This document shows, in pieces, positions 45,571 to 54,448 of a stretch of 64,000 nucleotides of DNA (position 1 is its first letter; each line of letters starts with the position of its first letter). This DNA is from Bog-473 sp963751335 (GTDB lineage Bacteria > Actinomycetota > Acidimicrobiia > Acidimicrobiales > RAAP-2). The stretch is from the NCBI GenBank assembly GCA_963751335.1, contig CAVVUB010000001.1, forward strand, positions 186,001 to 250,000, read 5' to 3'. Below the pieces are notes generated by a model. That model was given only the letters and a program-made list of their open reading frames with translations. It searched no databases and was not told where the DNA came from. A program made the position numbers and the translations under genes.

Positions 45571-46623
45571 GTGCCCGCCGTGACCCGCGTGATGCTGGCG
45601 GAGCCCCGTGGCTTCTGCGCCGGCGTCGAGAAAGCCATCAAGGCCCTGGCCTGGATGGTGCGAGTCTTCGAGCCGCCGGTCTACTGCTACCACGAGATCG
45701 TCCACAACCGGCATGTGGTCGACCGCTTCCGCGAGCAAGGGGTCGTCTTCGTCGACGACGTGGCCGAGGTCCCCGACGGCGCCCCGCTCATGCTGAGTGC
45801 GCACGGCTCCGCCCCCGAGGTGGTCGAGGCGGCCCGGGCCCAGCGCGGCGTGGTGGTCGATGCCGTCTGCCCGCTCGTGACCAAGGTCCATCACGAGCTC
45901 AAGGTGCGCAGTCGCAAGGGCTACACCGTCCTCTACGTCGGCCACGCCGGCCACGAGGAAGCGGTCGGCACCATGGCGGTGGCCCCCCAGTCGGTGCGGC
46001 TTCTCGAACATATGGAGGACCTCGACGGATTGGGGGACATCGGGGCCGAGGGGTCACCCGTCGCCCTCCTGGCCCAAACCACCCTCAGCCACGACGAGTG
46101 GCGCGACCTCATGGAAGGGGCGCGTACCCGATTCCCCGACCTGTGGATGCCCAACCGCAGCGATCTCTGTTTCGCCACCACCAACCGCCAGGCTGCACTC
46201 AAGGCCATCGCCGCCGACGCCGACGCCGTGGTGGTCATCGGCTCGGCCAACTCCTCCAACACCGTGGCGCTCGAAAAGGTGGCCCGGGCCGGCGGGTGCC
46301 CCCGGGTGCTCCGGGTCAACGAGGCGGACGAGCTGCCCGACGACCTGGCCGGCACGATCGGGGTCACCGCGGGTGCCTCGGCGCCCGAGGCCTTGGTCGA
46401 GGCGGTGATCGCCCGGCTGGCCCCCTCCGAGGGTGTCACCGAGGTGACCGTCACCACCGAGGACGAGTACTTCCCGCCCCCGCCCGAGCTCCGCGAGCTC
46501 CTGCGCGCCGTGGGTGCCACCGTGGGCTTCCTGGCCGCCCGTCCCGGTGCCGGGCGGGCCGATCCGGCCGCCCAGGACCGGGCCGTCTCGGCCGCCGACG
46601 TGCTCGACGTGCTGGCCTCCTGA
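45571..46623 (+). CDS. ispH: 4-hydroxy-3-methylbut-2-enyl diphosphate reductase
   Basis: The last step of the MEP isoprenoid pathway, giving IPP and DMAPP. The three 4Fe-4S cysteines are in PRGFCAGVEKAI, VDAVCPLVTKVH and SDLCFATTNRQ. The catalytic Glu region appears as VTAGASAPEALVEAV. 350 residues with an acidic C-terminal extension. Starts GTG 45571, GTG 45580 or ATG 45592 are all compatible; the coordinate given is the longest. Confidence 0.96.
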   Translation: MPAVTRVMLAEPRGFCAGVEKAIKALAWMVRVFEPPVYCYHEIVHNRHVVDRFREQGVVFVDDVAEVPDGAPLMLSAHGSAPEVVEAARAQRGVVVDAVCPLVTKVHHELKVRSRKGYTVLYVGHAGHEEAVGTMAVAPQSVRLLEHMEDLDGLGDIGAEGSPVALLAQTTLSHDEWRDLMEGARTRFPDLWMPNRSDLCFATTNRQAALKAIAADADAVVVIGSANSSNTVALEKVARAGGCPRVLRVNEADELPDDLAGTIGVTAGASAPEALVEAVIARLAPSEGVTEVTVTTEDEYFPPPPELRELLRAVGATVGFLAARPGAGRADPAAQDRAVSAADVLDVLAS

Positions 46624-46647
46624 GGGCGACGGTGCGATGATTGGACC

Positions 46648-47190
46648 ATGACGTTCACCCGCATGGACCAATCGACCGCCGAGCAGTGGCAGGTCATCAT
46701 GGTCGACACGATCGAGAACCAGCCCCGCGTCGCCGAGCGGGTGCTGCGCATGCTCGAATCGCTCGAGGAGATCACCGACGGCTTCGCGGTGAACCAGCTC
46801 GTTCACTCCCTGCAGACGGCCACCCGGGCCGAGGAAGCCGGTGCCTCCGACGAGGTGGTCGTCGCCTCGCTGTGCCACGACATCGGCAAGGCCGTCTCGG
46901 TGATGAACCACCCCCGCATCGCAGCCGAGATCATCAAGCCCTACGTCGACGCCGACACCTACCACATGATCCGGGCCCATCAGGACTTCCAGGGCAAGCA
47001 CTACTACGAGTACATGGGAGCCGACCCGAACGCGCGCGACCAGTACGTCGGCGAGCCCTGGTACGACCTGGCCGCCCGGTTCGCCGACGAGTGGGACCAG
47101 AACAGCTTCGACCCCGACTACCCCACCAAGCCGCTCTCGCACTTCGAGCCGCTGGTGCGCCAGGTCTTCGCCACCCCCCGGTCGCTTTGA
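46648..47190 (+). CDS. HD-domain phosphohydrolase-like protein
   Basis: 180 residues. HD metal ligands are in NQLVHSLQTATRAEEAGASD (His) and VVASLCHDIGKAVSVMNHPR (HD pair), with later His in YHMIRAHQDFQG. The arrangement resembles inositol-oxygenase/PhnZ-like HD proteins, which may be mixed-valent di-iron oxygenases rather than phosphatases. ATG 46648 lies 24 bases after ispH. The following glycosyltransferase start overlaps this stop. Confidence 0.8.
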   Translation: MTFTRMDQSTAEQWQVIMVDTIENQPRVAERVLRMLESLEEITDGFAVNQLVHSLQTATRAEEAGASDEVVVASLCHDIGKAVSVMNHPRIAAEIIKPYVDADTYHMIRAHQDFQGKHYYEYMGADPNARDQYVGEPWYDLAARFADEWDQNSFDPDYPTKPLSHFEPLVRQVFATPRSL

Positions 47191-48017
47191 GTCACGCTCG
47201 CGGCGCCACCTCCGGTGCCGCCGTCCACACCGACCCTGATCGCGCGCGCCGCATCATCGCGGAGTCGCGCCGGGAGTTCGACCAGCGCTACCCCGGACTG
47301 AAGCTCTCCCCCGCCGTCGGCCTCATCTGCGCCTACGAGGAGGAGGACAACGTCGGCGACGTCCTCGACAAAATGCCCCGTCAGGCCTGCGGCCTCCCTC
47401 TCACCACTCTGGTCGTCGTCGACGGCGGCGAGGACAAGACGGACCTGGTCTCCAAGGACCGCGGTGCCGTGACCTTCGTGCTGACCGAGAATCTCGGCCA
47501 CGGCTACGCGTTGCGGGTGGGCTACGCGCTCTGTATCGAGCTGGGGGCGCAGTATTGCGTCACCCTCGACGCCGACGGGCAGAACGACCCGGCCGAGATC
47601 CCGACCATGCTCGAGCCACTGGTCAAGGACGAGGCCGATTTCGTCGTCGCCTCACGGGTGTTGGGTACCGACACGACGACCGACACCACGCGCAAGGCGG
47701 GCGTGCGGGTGTTCTCCTGGGTGCTCAGCACCATCGGTCACACCAAGCTGACGGACACGTCCAACGGCTACCGCGCCCTGCGGGTGTCGATGCTCGACGA
47801 CATCGCCTACCGCCTCGTCCAGCCTCAGTACCAGACCGCCGAGCTGCTCATCATCGCCATGCGGCGCGGCTGGCGGGTGAGCGAGCGCCCCACGCTGTGG
47901 CTGCCCCGGGCTTCGGGCACGACCAAGAAGGGCAAGAACTGGCTGTTCGGCTTCCGCTACGGCCGGGTTGTGGCTGAGACGTGGTGGAAGATGCGCAAGG
48001 AGCCGGCGCACTCCTGA
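47187..48017 (+). CDS. Glycosyltransferase family 2 protein
   Basis: A 276-residue GT-A enzyme. Its core includes AVGLICAYEEEDNVGDVLDK, TTLVVVDGGEDKTDLVSKD, the sugar-nucleotide metal motif CVTLDADGQNDPAEI and NGYRALRVSMLDDIAYRL. It is close to polyprenyl-phosphate mannosyltransferase-like enzymes but has no membrane domain. TTG 47187 overlaps the HD stop (TTGA), the only start giving the full fold. Acceptor unknown. Confidence 0.82.
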   Translation: MSHARGATSGAAVHTDPDRARRIIAESRREFDQRYPGLKLSPAVGLICAYEEEDNVGDVLDKMPRQACGLPLTTLVVVDGGEDKTDLVSKDRGAVTFVLTENLGHGYALRVGYALCIELGAQYCVTLDADGQNDPAEIPTMLEPLVKDEADFVVASRVLGTDTTTDTTRKAGVRVFSWVLSTIGHTKLTDTSNGYRALRVSMLDDIAYRLVQPQYQTAELLIIAMRRGWRVSERPTLWLPRASGTTKKGKNWLFGFRYGRVVAETWWKMRKEPAHS

Positions 48018-48030
48018 ACACCCGAAGCGT

Positions 48031-48825
48031 TCAGTACCGGCCCGAGCGCCCCTGGGCCTCGTCGTAGACGGCCTGGATCCGCTGCTCGAGCTCCGCGGTG
48101 GCGGCGTGGACGGCTGAGCGGGAGACGCGCCCACCCCCGGTCCGAGGCGGCGGCGGCATCGCGGGGCCGATCACCACATGGATGGTGTAGGGCTTGGGGA
48201 TGGCGCTGCCCTTTGGCATGGCCAGGTCGGACCCGCCGATGCCGATGGGCACGATCGGCGCGCCGGTGCGGGCCGAGAGGAAGGTGGCTCCCTCCATGAG
48301 GTCCTCGATCACCGGGCCGGCGCGGCGGGTGCCCTCGGGGAAAAGCACGAGTGCCTCACCCCGGCGCAGCACCTCCTCGGCGCGCTGGAGCGCCTCACGG
48401 TCGGCCGACTCGCGATGGACCGGGAAGGCGCCGACGCTGAGAAGCAGTTTGCCGAGCAGCTTGTTCTTCCACATCTCGTCCTTGGCCATGAAGAAGAGCT
48501 TGCGGTTCGTGCAGAAGGCGGCGAAGCCGAAGTCGGCGAACGAGCGGTGCACCGGGGCCAGGATCACCGGACCGGTGGCCGGCACGTGCTCGCGGCCGAT
48601 CACTTTGGGGCGGAACCACGTCCACAGCACCGAGGTGAAGATGGCCCGCTCCACCCGGTACAGCGGGGTGCGGCGGGGGTCGATCTGGAAGGGCTGGTGG
48701 CGCCCGGGCGCCACCGTCTCGGGTGTCCCGCCTCCTGGCGTGGGCTCGGGTGTCCCGCCCCCTGGCGTGGGCTCGGGTGTCCCGCCCGCCGGCCTGGGCT
48801 CTGGCTCGGGTGCACTCACAGCCAC
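48031..48825 (-). CDS. plsC: 1-acyl-sn-glycerol-3-phosphate acyltransferase
   Basis: The second acylation in phosphatidic-acid synthesis, at the membrane. The H-x4-D motif is VHRSFADFGF, the glycerophosphate motif is LFPEGTRRAG, and the fourth block is IVPIGIGGSDLAMP. 264 residues. The N-terminus has three copies of a Gly/Pro/Thr repeat (PEPTPGGGT) coded by about 27-bp tandem DNA repeats at 48719-48800, unusual for PlsC. Starts GTG 48825 or GTG 48819; the first overlaps the aroA-cmk stop by 10 bases. Confidence 0.9.
   Translation of the reverse strand: MAVSAPEPEPRPAGGTPEPTPGGGTPEPTPGGGTPETVAPGRHQPFQIDPRRTPLYRVERAIFTSVLWTWFRPKVIGREHVPATGPVILAPVHRSFADFGFAAFCTNRKLFFMAKDEMWKNKLLGKLLLSVGAFPVHRESADREALQRAEEVLRRGEALVLFPEGTRRAGPVIEDLMEGATFLSARTGAPIVPIGIGGSDLAMPKGSAIPKPYTIHVVIGPAMPPPPRTGGGRVSRSAVHAATAELEQRIQAVYDEAQGRSGRY
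48719..48800. repeat. Tandem 27-bp repeat in plsC 5' coding region
   Basis: The unit TGGGCTCGGGTGTCCCGCC plus 8 bases occurs three times in a row with few changes and encodes a PEPTPGGGT-like peptide. Unit number could vary by slippage. Confidence 0.8.
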
Positions 48826-50732
48826 GACAGCACCTCCTCGATGACATCATCCACGCTGCGGCCGGTCGTATCGAGCCGACGGGCGTCGTCCGCCTCACGC
48901 AGCGGCGAGGCGGCCCGGGTCGAGTCGAGGCGGTCCCGTCGGGCCACGCCCTCGGGCGCCTCGTCGTTCCGGCGCCGGGCCCGCTCCTCGGGCGACGCCG
49001 TCAGGAAGACCTTCAGCTCGGCCTCGGGGAAGACGACCGAGCCGATGTCACGGCCCTCGACCACCCCACCGCCGTGGGCCTCGGCCCAGGCCCGCTGGCG
49101 CTGCACCAGCTGGGCGCGCACGGCGGGGTTGGCCGCCACCAGCGACACGGCTCGCCCCGCCTCGGGCGTGCGGATGACCCCGGTCACGTCGTGGCCGTCG
49201 ATCACGACACGACGACCGACTTCGATGGTGGCGGCCTCGGCCAGCGCGGCCACCGCGGCTGCGTCGCCGGGTGCGATGCCCCTGGAGAGGGCGAGGGCGG
49301 CGACGGCGCGGTACATGGCGCCCGTATCGAGCCGGTCGAGGCCGAGGCGGCGGGCCACCGCGGCGGACACGGTCGACTTGCCCGCGCCCGCCGGGCCGTC
49401 GATGGCCACGAGCAGGGCCCGCGGTTGATGGTCCCCCTCGGTCAGCCGGCGCAGGTCCTCGGCGAAGCCGGGGTAGCTGGTCTCCACCGCCCGGAACCCG
49501 GTGAGCACGCTGCGCTCGCCCGGTGCGGCCGCCAGCGCGGCCACGGCGGCGGCCATGGCCATCCGGTGGTCGCCCCGGCTGTCGAAGCGGGCGCCCCGCA
49601 GCGGTCCCCCGACGCCGGTGATGGACAGGGTGTCGCCCTCGACGCTGGCCCGGGCCCCGAAGGCCTCGACCATGTCGGCCACCGCGGCCAGGCGATCCAC
49701 CTCCTTGACCCGCAATTCGGCCACATCGGTGAAGACGGTGGTGCCCTCGGCCACCGCTGCGGCCACGGCGAGGACGGGCACCTCATCGAGCGAGGGGATC
49801 TCGTGGGCGGCGATCTCGGTGGCCCGCAGCGGCCCTGGGCGGGCATGCAGGCTGGCCACGTGGGGCCCGGTGGGCTCGATGGACACGTCCGCCCCCATGC
49901 GAGCCAGCACACTGATGAAGCCGAGCCGGGCCGGGCCCTCGTAGACCTGTGCCACCTGGACGTCGCCGGCCACCGCCACGCAGCCCGCCACGACGAAGAA
50001 GGCCGCCGCCGAGGGATCACCGGGCACGGTGCGCTCGACCGGGCGTAACGTCGAGGCGCGGACCGTCACCACCCGTCCTTCGCCCCACGGCTCCACGGTC
50101 ACCTCTGCGCCCGCCTCCGCCAGCATCTCCTCGGTGTGGGTCCGCGTGGTCACGGCCTCGCGCACGACGGTCGCGCCGCGCGCAGACAGCCCGGCCAGGA
50201 GGATGGCCGACTTCACCTGCGCGCTGGCCACCTTGGACGTCCAGTCGATGCCGTGCAGAACGCCCCCGGCGACGTGCAACGGCGGCAACGCGCGGTCGCC
50301 CCGGCCGCGCACGGCGGCCCCCATGAGGCCGAGCGGCTCGGCCACCCGGTCCATCGGCCGGGACGAGAGCGATTCGTCCCCGATCAATTCGGTTCCCCAG
50401 GGCAGTCCGGCGACGAACCCGGCCAGGAGGCGCATGGAGGTACCCGAGTTGCCGCAGTCGAGGGGGCCCTCGGGCGCGTGCAGCCGGCTGCGGCCCCCGT
50501 GGAGCACCAACGACCCGTCGCCGCCGCGCTCGACGGCGACGCCCATCGCCTCGACCGCGGCCAACGAGGCGGCCACGTCGGCGCCGTCGGACAGGCCGTG
50601 CACGACTGACGTACCCTCGGCGAGCGCGGCGAGCAGCACCGAGCGATGGGAGATCGACTTCTCCCCCGGTGTGCGCACGGTGCCCTGGCAGGGCACACCG
50701 CCGTCGACGACCAGCGCGGCCGGCGCCGTCAT
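48816..50732 (-). CDS. aroA-cmk: Fused EPSP synthase / cytidylate kinase
   Basis: 638 residues. The first about 425 form 3-phosphoshikimate 1-carboxyvinyltransferase: TPGEKSISHRSVLLAALAEG with the Lys, the central NSGTSMRLLAGF, SLSSRPMDRVAEPL and, later, FDSRGDHRMAMAAAVAAL. After a short linker (GDHQPRA) comes a full CMP kinase: the P-loop LVAIDGPAGAGKSTVSAAVA, LDTGAMYRAVA, VVEGRDIGSVVFPEA and DRLDSTRAASPL. Both halves keep their active-site motifs. The fusion links chorismate synthesis with CMP/dCMP phosphorylation, probably only for co-expression. ATG 50732 overlaps the tyrA stop (ATGA). Confidence 0.95.
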   Translation of the reverse strand: MTAPAALVVDGGVPCQGTVRTPGEKSISHRSVLLAALAEGTSVVHGLSDGADVAASLAAVEAMGVAVERGGDGSLVLHGGRSRLHAPEGPLDCGNSGTSMRLLAGFVAGLPWGTELIGDESLSSRPMDRVAEPLGLMGAAVRGRGDRALPPLHVAGGVLHGIDWTSKVASAQVKSAILLAGLSARGATVVREAVTTRTHTEEMLAEAGAEVTVEPWGEGRVVTVRASTLRPVERTVPGDPSAAAFFVVAGCVAVAGDVQVAQVYEGPARLGFISVLARMGADVSIEPTGPHVASLHARPGPLRATEIAAHEIPSLDEVPVLAVAAAVAEGTTVFTDVAELRVKEVDRLAAVADMVEAFGARASVEGDTLSITGVGGPLRGARFDSRGDHRMAMAAAVAALAAAPGERSVLTGFRAVETSYPGFAEDLRRLTEGDHQPRALLVAIDGPAGAGKSTVSAAVARRLGLDRLDTGAMYRAVAALALSRGIAPGDAAAVAALAEAATIEVGRRVVIDGHDVTGVIRTPEAGRAVSLVAANPAVRAQLVQRQRAWAEAHGGGVVEGRDIGSVVFPEAELKVFLTASPEERARRRNDEAPEGVARRDRLDSTRAASPLREADDARRLDTTGRSVDDVIEEVLSWL

Positions 50733-51823
50733 GACAGCGGTTCCATCCGGCAGCGGTACCCGCGGGCCTCGACGGCCGCGGCCAGCGCGGCGGCATCGGT
50801 GTCCTCGACCACGAGGATGAGCACGCCACGCGGGCCCTCGGCCGAGTGGGCGATCTCGATGTCGTAGATGCCGATGCCCGCATCGGCCGCCAGCGAGGTG
50901 AGCTCGGCCACCACACCCGGCTCGTCGGCCACGGGGATGCGCAACTCGGCCAGGTGATCGGGCCGGGCGATACGGGCGGGCAGGTTCCGCCGGGCCGCAC
51001 TGGCCGACTCCAGCGTGTCGAGCAGCGCGGCGCGGTCATGGCCGGCCACGTGGTGGCGCATCGAGCTCAGGTCGCCGATCAGTGTGTCGAGCGCGTCGAC
51101 GATGGCCCCGGCGTTCTCGGCGCAGATGTCGGGCCAGATGCCGGGGTGCCCGGCCGCCACCCGGGTCATGTCGCGAAAGCCGCCGGCGGCCAGGCGCAAC
51201 AAGGTGCCGTCCTGCTCGGCCCCGGCACTTGCCGCGTTCATGAGCGTGGCCGCAACCAGGTGGGGCACGTGGGAGACCACGGCGACCAGGCGGTCGTGAT
51301 CGGCGGCCGAGAGCACCAGCACGTCGGCCCCCAGGCTCATGACCACGCCCTTGAGCCGGTCGAAGGCGGCCAGGTCGGTGGCCGCGGTCGGCGTCAGTAC
51401 CCAGACCGCGCCGGCGAAGAGGTCGGGGTCGGCCCCGCGTAGCCCGATCTGCTCGGACCCGGCCATGGGGTGGCCGCCGATGAAGCGGGCGTGGTCGGCC
51501 GCGCCCACGATGGCTGTCTTGACCCCGCTCACGTCGGTCACGACGGCGTCGCTCCGGCGGGCTCCGTCGGCCAAGACGTCTCGGGCGACCGTCGCCGTCG
51601 CCGCGGCCGGGATGGCCACGAAGACGACCTCCGCCTCGAGATCGTCACCGATGGCGTCGACCACCCCGCGTTGGAGCGCCTCGGCCGTGCGCGCCGCGTC
51701 GGCGTCGAGGCCGGAGACGTACCAGCCGCGCCGGCGCAGGCCCAGGGCGATGGAACCGCCGATGAGACCGGTGCCGACCACGAGCGCCCGCCGGCGCGTC
51801 GCCGGCTCAGCCCGGGAGGTCAT
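50729..51823 (-). CDS. tyrA: Prephenate dehydrogenase with ACT-like C-terminus
   Basis: NAD(P)-dependent oxidative decarboxylation of prephenate in tyrosine synthesis. 364 residues. The NAD site is ALVVGTGLIGGSIALGLRRR, the catalytic region is IGGHPMAGSEQIGLRGAD, and the helical domain has SHVPHLVAATLM and GFRDMTRVA. The C-terminal 75 residues (IPVADEPGVVAELTSLAADA, then IGIYDIEIAHS) form an ACT domain, which probably senses tyrosine. The start overlaps aroH by 17 bases. Confidence 0.94.
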   Translation of the reverse strand: MTSRAEPATRRRALVVGTGLIGGSIALGLRRRGWYVSGLDADAARTAEALQRGVVDAIGDDLEAEVVFVAIPAAATATVARDVLADGARRSDAVVTDVSGVKTAIVGAADHARFIGGHPMAGSEQIGLRGADPDLFAGAVWVLTPTAATDLAAFDRLKGVVMSLGADVLVLSAADHDRLVAVVSHVPHLVAATLMNAASAGAEQDGTLLRLAAGGFRDMTRVAAGHPGIWPDICAENAGAIVDALDTLIGDLSSMRHHVAGHDRAALLDTLESASAARRNLPARIARPDHLAELRIPVADEPGVVAELTSLAADAGIGIYDIEIAHSAEGPRGVLILVVEDTDAAALAAAVEARGYRCRMEPLS

Positions 51824-52181
51824 CGCGGAGCGCGTGGGCCCCGTGCAGGTAGACGTGGTGCATCTCCTCCCGGGACCGCGCGGTGTAGACGTGGAGGAGG
51901 GCCCGGATGCACAGCGGCATGGCCCCGGGCACCGGGATCTCGGCGGCGCAGAGGAGCGGGACGGCGCCGAAGCCGATCTCGCGGATGGCGGTGGCCGGGA
52001 AGATGCTCGTCACGTCGCCGGTGGCCGTGAAGAGGATGCTGACGATGTCGTCCTCGACCAGCTCGTTGCGCTCCATGAGCTCGTGCATCAGCTCCTGCGA
52101 GCGCTCGGTGACCTGCTCCGCCGTGTCGGCGTCGACCGTGGTCGCCCCGCGCAGACCCCGGACCATCAGAGCGCTTGCCAT
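51807..52181 (-). CDS. aroH: Chorismate mutase, AroH type
   Basis: 124 residues. It converts chorismate to prephenate. The monofunctional trimeric AroH fold is shown by MVRGLRGATTVDADTAEQV (active-site Arg), DDIVSILFTATGDVTSIFPA, RALLHVYTARS (second Arg region) and HHVYLHGAHALRDDL. ATG 52181 gives the expected short N-terminus; a longer in-frame extension is rejected. It supplies prephenate to the tyrA product encoded next. Confidence 0.94.
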   Translation of the reverse strand: MASALMVRGLRGATTVDADTAEQVTERSQELMHELMERNELVEDDIVSILFTATGDVTSIFPATAIREIGFGAVPLLCAAEIPVPGAMPLCIRALLHVYTARSREEMHHVYLHGAHALRDDLPG

Positions 52182-52228
52182 GGCGGGCCACTCTACCGGG
52201 GCGACCGCGCACCCCCGGCGACCTGGCC

Positions 52229-52918
52229 TTAAGCGTGTGAGGCGGCGGCGGCCAGGGACCGCACCTCCGCGGGGCTGAGGTGGCGCCAGCGGCCGGGGGC
52301 GAGCGTGGTGTCGCGCACGGGACCGATGCGGGTGCGGACCAGGCGCTCGACGGGATGGCCCACCGATTCGCACATGCGCCGCACCTGGCGGTTGCGCCCC
52401 TCGTGGATCACGATGCGCAGGACACCCGGGGCCAGGACCCCGACCTCGGCCGGCGCCGTCGGGCCGTCGCTCAGCTCGACCCCTCGGCGCAGGGTGCGCA
52501 GGGCCCCGGGTGCTGGTGTGCCGCCCCGCACCTCGGCCACGTACTCCTTGGCCACGCCTCGCGAGGGGTGGGTCAGGAGTTGGGACAGCGCGCCGTCGTT
52601 GGTCAGGACGAGCAATCCTTCGGTGTGCCGGTCCAGCCGCCCGACGGCGAAGACCCGCGGCTCGTCCGGCACCAGGGACATCACCGTGCGCCGCCCCTGG
52701 GGATCGTCGGCCGTCGTGATGACGTCGTCGGGCTTGTTCAACAGGTAGTAGACGAGGTCGGGCGCCACCGGCACCAGCGAACCGTCCACCTCGACCCGCG
52801 CCGTGCCCACGTCGACCCGCAGCCCCAGCACGGCCGGCGAGCCGTCCACGCGGACGCGCCCCGCCGCGATGAGCTCCTCGCAGGCGCGCCGGGAACCGAA
52901 CCCCGCTCGGGCCAGCAC
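52229..52918 (-). CDS. rluB: 23S rRNA pseudouridine synthase (RluB/RsuA family)
   Basis: Modifies a uridine in 23S rRNA. The S4 RNA-binding domain covers LARAGFGSRRACEELIAAGR and VRVDGSPAVLG. The catalytic Asp lies in VFAVGRLDRHTEGLLVLTND (GRLDxxTxGL), followed by IHEGRNRQVRRMCESVGHPV. GTG 52918 is the first usable start; the preceding in-frame codons (EEGERLQK) also match the family, so translation may begin at a weaker codon nearer the scpB stop 25 bases upstream. Confidence 0.93.
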   Translation of the reverse strand: MLARAGFGSRRACEELIAAGRVRVDGSPAVLGLRVDVGTARVEVDGSLVPVAPDLVYYLLNKPDDVITTADDPQGRRTVMSLVPDEPRVFAVGRLDRHTEGLLVLTNDGALSQLLTHPSRGVAKEYVAEVRGGTPAPGALRTLRRGVELSDGPTAPAEVGVLAPGVLRIVIHEGRNRQVRRMCESVGHPVERLVRTRIGPVRDTTLAPGRWRHLSPAEVRSLAAAASHA

Positions 52919-52943
52919 CTTCTGGAGGCGCTCACCCTCTTCG

Positions 52944-53543
52944 TCAGGTGTCGTCGGAGCCCGCCTCGACGCCCATACCGAGGGCGGACTGCAGCTCGCG
53001 CTCGAGGTCGGCCGCCACCTCGGGCCCGGGTAAGAAGTCCTCCACCGCGGGCAGCTGGTCCAGCGAGTTCAGCCCGAGGCGCTCGAGGAAGAGGTCGGTG
53101 GTGCCGAAGAGCGCAGGCTGGCCGGGCCCCCCGGCGTGGCCGACCACGGTGATGTAGCCGCGCTGCTCGAGCAGGCGGCTCACGCCGTCCACGTTCACGC
53201 CGCGCAGGGCCGAGATCTGGCCCCGCGACACGGGCTGGCGGTAGGCCACGATGGCCAGCGTCTCCAGCGCGGCCGTCGAGAGCCGGTGCGAGACGTCGCG
53301 GTTGGCGAAGCGCTCCACGTAGGGCGCCAGGTCGGGGTGGGTCTGGAAACGCACCCCGCCGGCGACGCGGGCCACCACGTAGCCGCGGCGCTCGGCCTCG
53401 TAGGCGCGGGCCAGCCGGTCGACGGCCTCGTCCACCCGCTCCACCGGCTCCTCGAGCAGCTCCGCCAGCAACTGAGGGGCCAGCGGCTCCACGGCCACCA
53501 GGAGGATGGCCTCGATCGTGCGGCCCAGCTCGGCCTCTTCCAT
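52944..53543 (-). CDS. scpB: Segregation and condensation protein B
   Basis: Kleisin-associated winged-helix protein of the SMC-ScpAB condensin. 199 residues. First WHD: RTIEAILLVAVEPLAPQLLA. Second WHD: LSTAALETLAIVAYRQPVSR, then QISALRGVNVDGVSRLLEQR and LFGTTDLFLERLGLNSLDQL, the family signature. It follows scpA by 13 bases. Confidence 0.95.
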   Translation of the reverse strand: MEEAELGRTIEAILLVAVEPLAPQLLAELLEEPVERVDEAVDRLARAYEAERRGYVVARVAGGVRFQTHPDLAPYVERFANRDVSHRLSTAALETLAIVAYRQPVSRGQISALRGVNVDGVSRLLEQRGYITVVGHAGGPGQPALFGTTDLFLERLGLNSLDQLPAVEDFLPGPEVAADLERELQSALGMGVEAGSDDT

Positions 53544-53556
53544 CAGCGTCCCTCGC

Positions 53557-54366
53557 TCATCCGTCGTACTCGTCGACTTCGAAACCGCTCATCTCGGCCA
53601 GGCCCCGACCACTCGACACCCCGGCCAGCTCGTCCCGGGTCAGCCAGACGATCCGGAGATCGCCGAAGGTCTGCCCCTGACCGAGAGCGACCCGCCCCAT
53701 CTTGCACAGCTCGAGGAGGGCCAGGAAGTGCACGATCACGTCCATGCGGGTCTCGCACCCGGAGACCAGCTGGCGGAACGAGCCGGGGCGGGCCGTCTCG
53801 GGCCGGGCCATGAGCGCGGCCACCATCTCGGAGACCGAGACCGTGTCCACCGTGACGTGGGAGAGGTCGAGGCGGGGCACGGGCCGCTCGGCCGAGCCCC
53901 TCAGGTAGGCCTGGGCCAGGTCCTCGGCGGTGACCCCGGCCAGCAGGTCGGGAGCGTGGACCACGAAGTCGTCGTCGAGCCCCGCCTCGCGGGGCACGCA
54001 GCGCGAAGCCTGTTCGGCCAGGGCAGCGAAGACGTCGGCCGCCGCCGAATAGGCCCGGCACTCGAGCAGGCGGCCCAGGAGCAGGTCGCGCTCCTCCCAC
54101 CCGGCGAGCTCCTCGTCGTCCTCGACGTTCTCGGGACCGGGCAAAAGGCGCTGGGACTTGAGCTCGATGAGGATGGCGGCCACCAGCAGGAACTCGGAGA
54201 GCTGGTTGACGTCGATCAGGTCCCGCTCGTCGGAGAGGATGCGGACGAAGCCGTCGACCACGGGCATGAGCGGCACGTCGAGCACGTCCAGCTCGTGCGA
54301 GGACACCAGGTGCAGGAGCAGGTCGATGGGACCCTCGAACGCCGGGGTGGACACCGCGTAGGCCAC
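53557..54366 (-). CDS. scpA: Segregation and condensation protein A
   Basis: Kleisin subunit that bridges the SMC heads. 269 residues. N-terminal helix-turn: FEGPIDLLLHLVSSHELDVL, then DLIDVNQLSEFLLVAAILIE and ELKSQRLLPG. C-terminal winged helix: DVIVHFLALLELCKMGRVAL. Start GTG 54366; divergent from trpS with 82 bases between. It forms the promoter-proximal gene of the run scpA-scpB-rluB-aroH-tyrA-aroA/cmk-plsC. Confidence 0.95.
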   Translation of the reverse strand: MAYAVSTPAFEGPIDLLLHLVSSHELDVLDVPLMPVVDGFVRILSDERDLIDVNQLSEFLLVAAILIELKSQRLLPGPENVEDDEELAGWEERDLLLGRLLECRAYSAAADVFAALAEQASRCVPREAGLDDDFVVHAPDLLAGVTAEDLAQAYLRGSAERPVPRLDLSHVTVDTVSVSEMVAALMARPETARPGSFRQLVSGCETRMDVIVHFLALLELCKMGRVALGQGQTFGDLRIVWLTRDELAGVSSGRGLAEMSGFEVDEYDG

Positions 54367-54448
54367 CAGGTGACGTTACCGAACGCGGCCCGGCCGCACG
54401 CGCACCCCCGTCCGGCGTGGACCGCCGCCGCCAATACCATTGTGCGCC

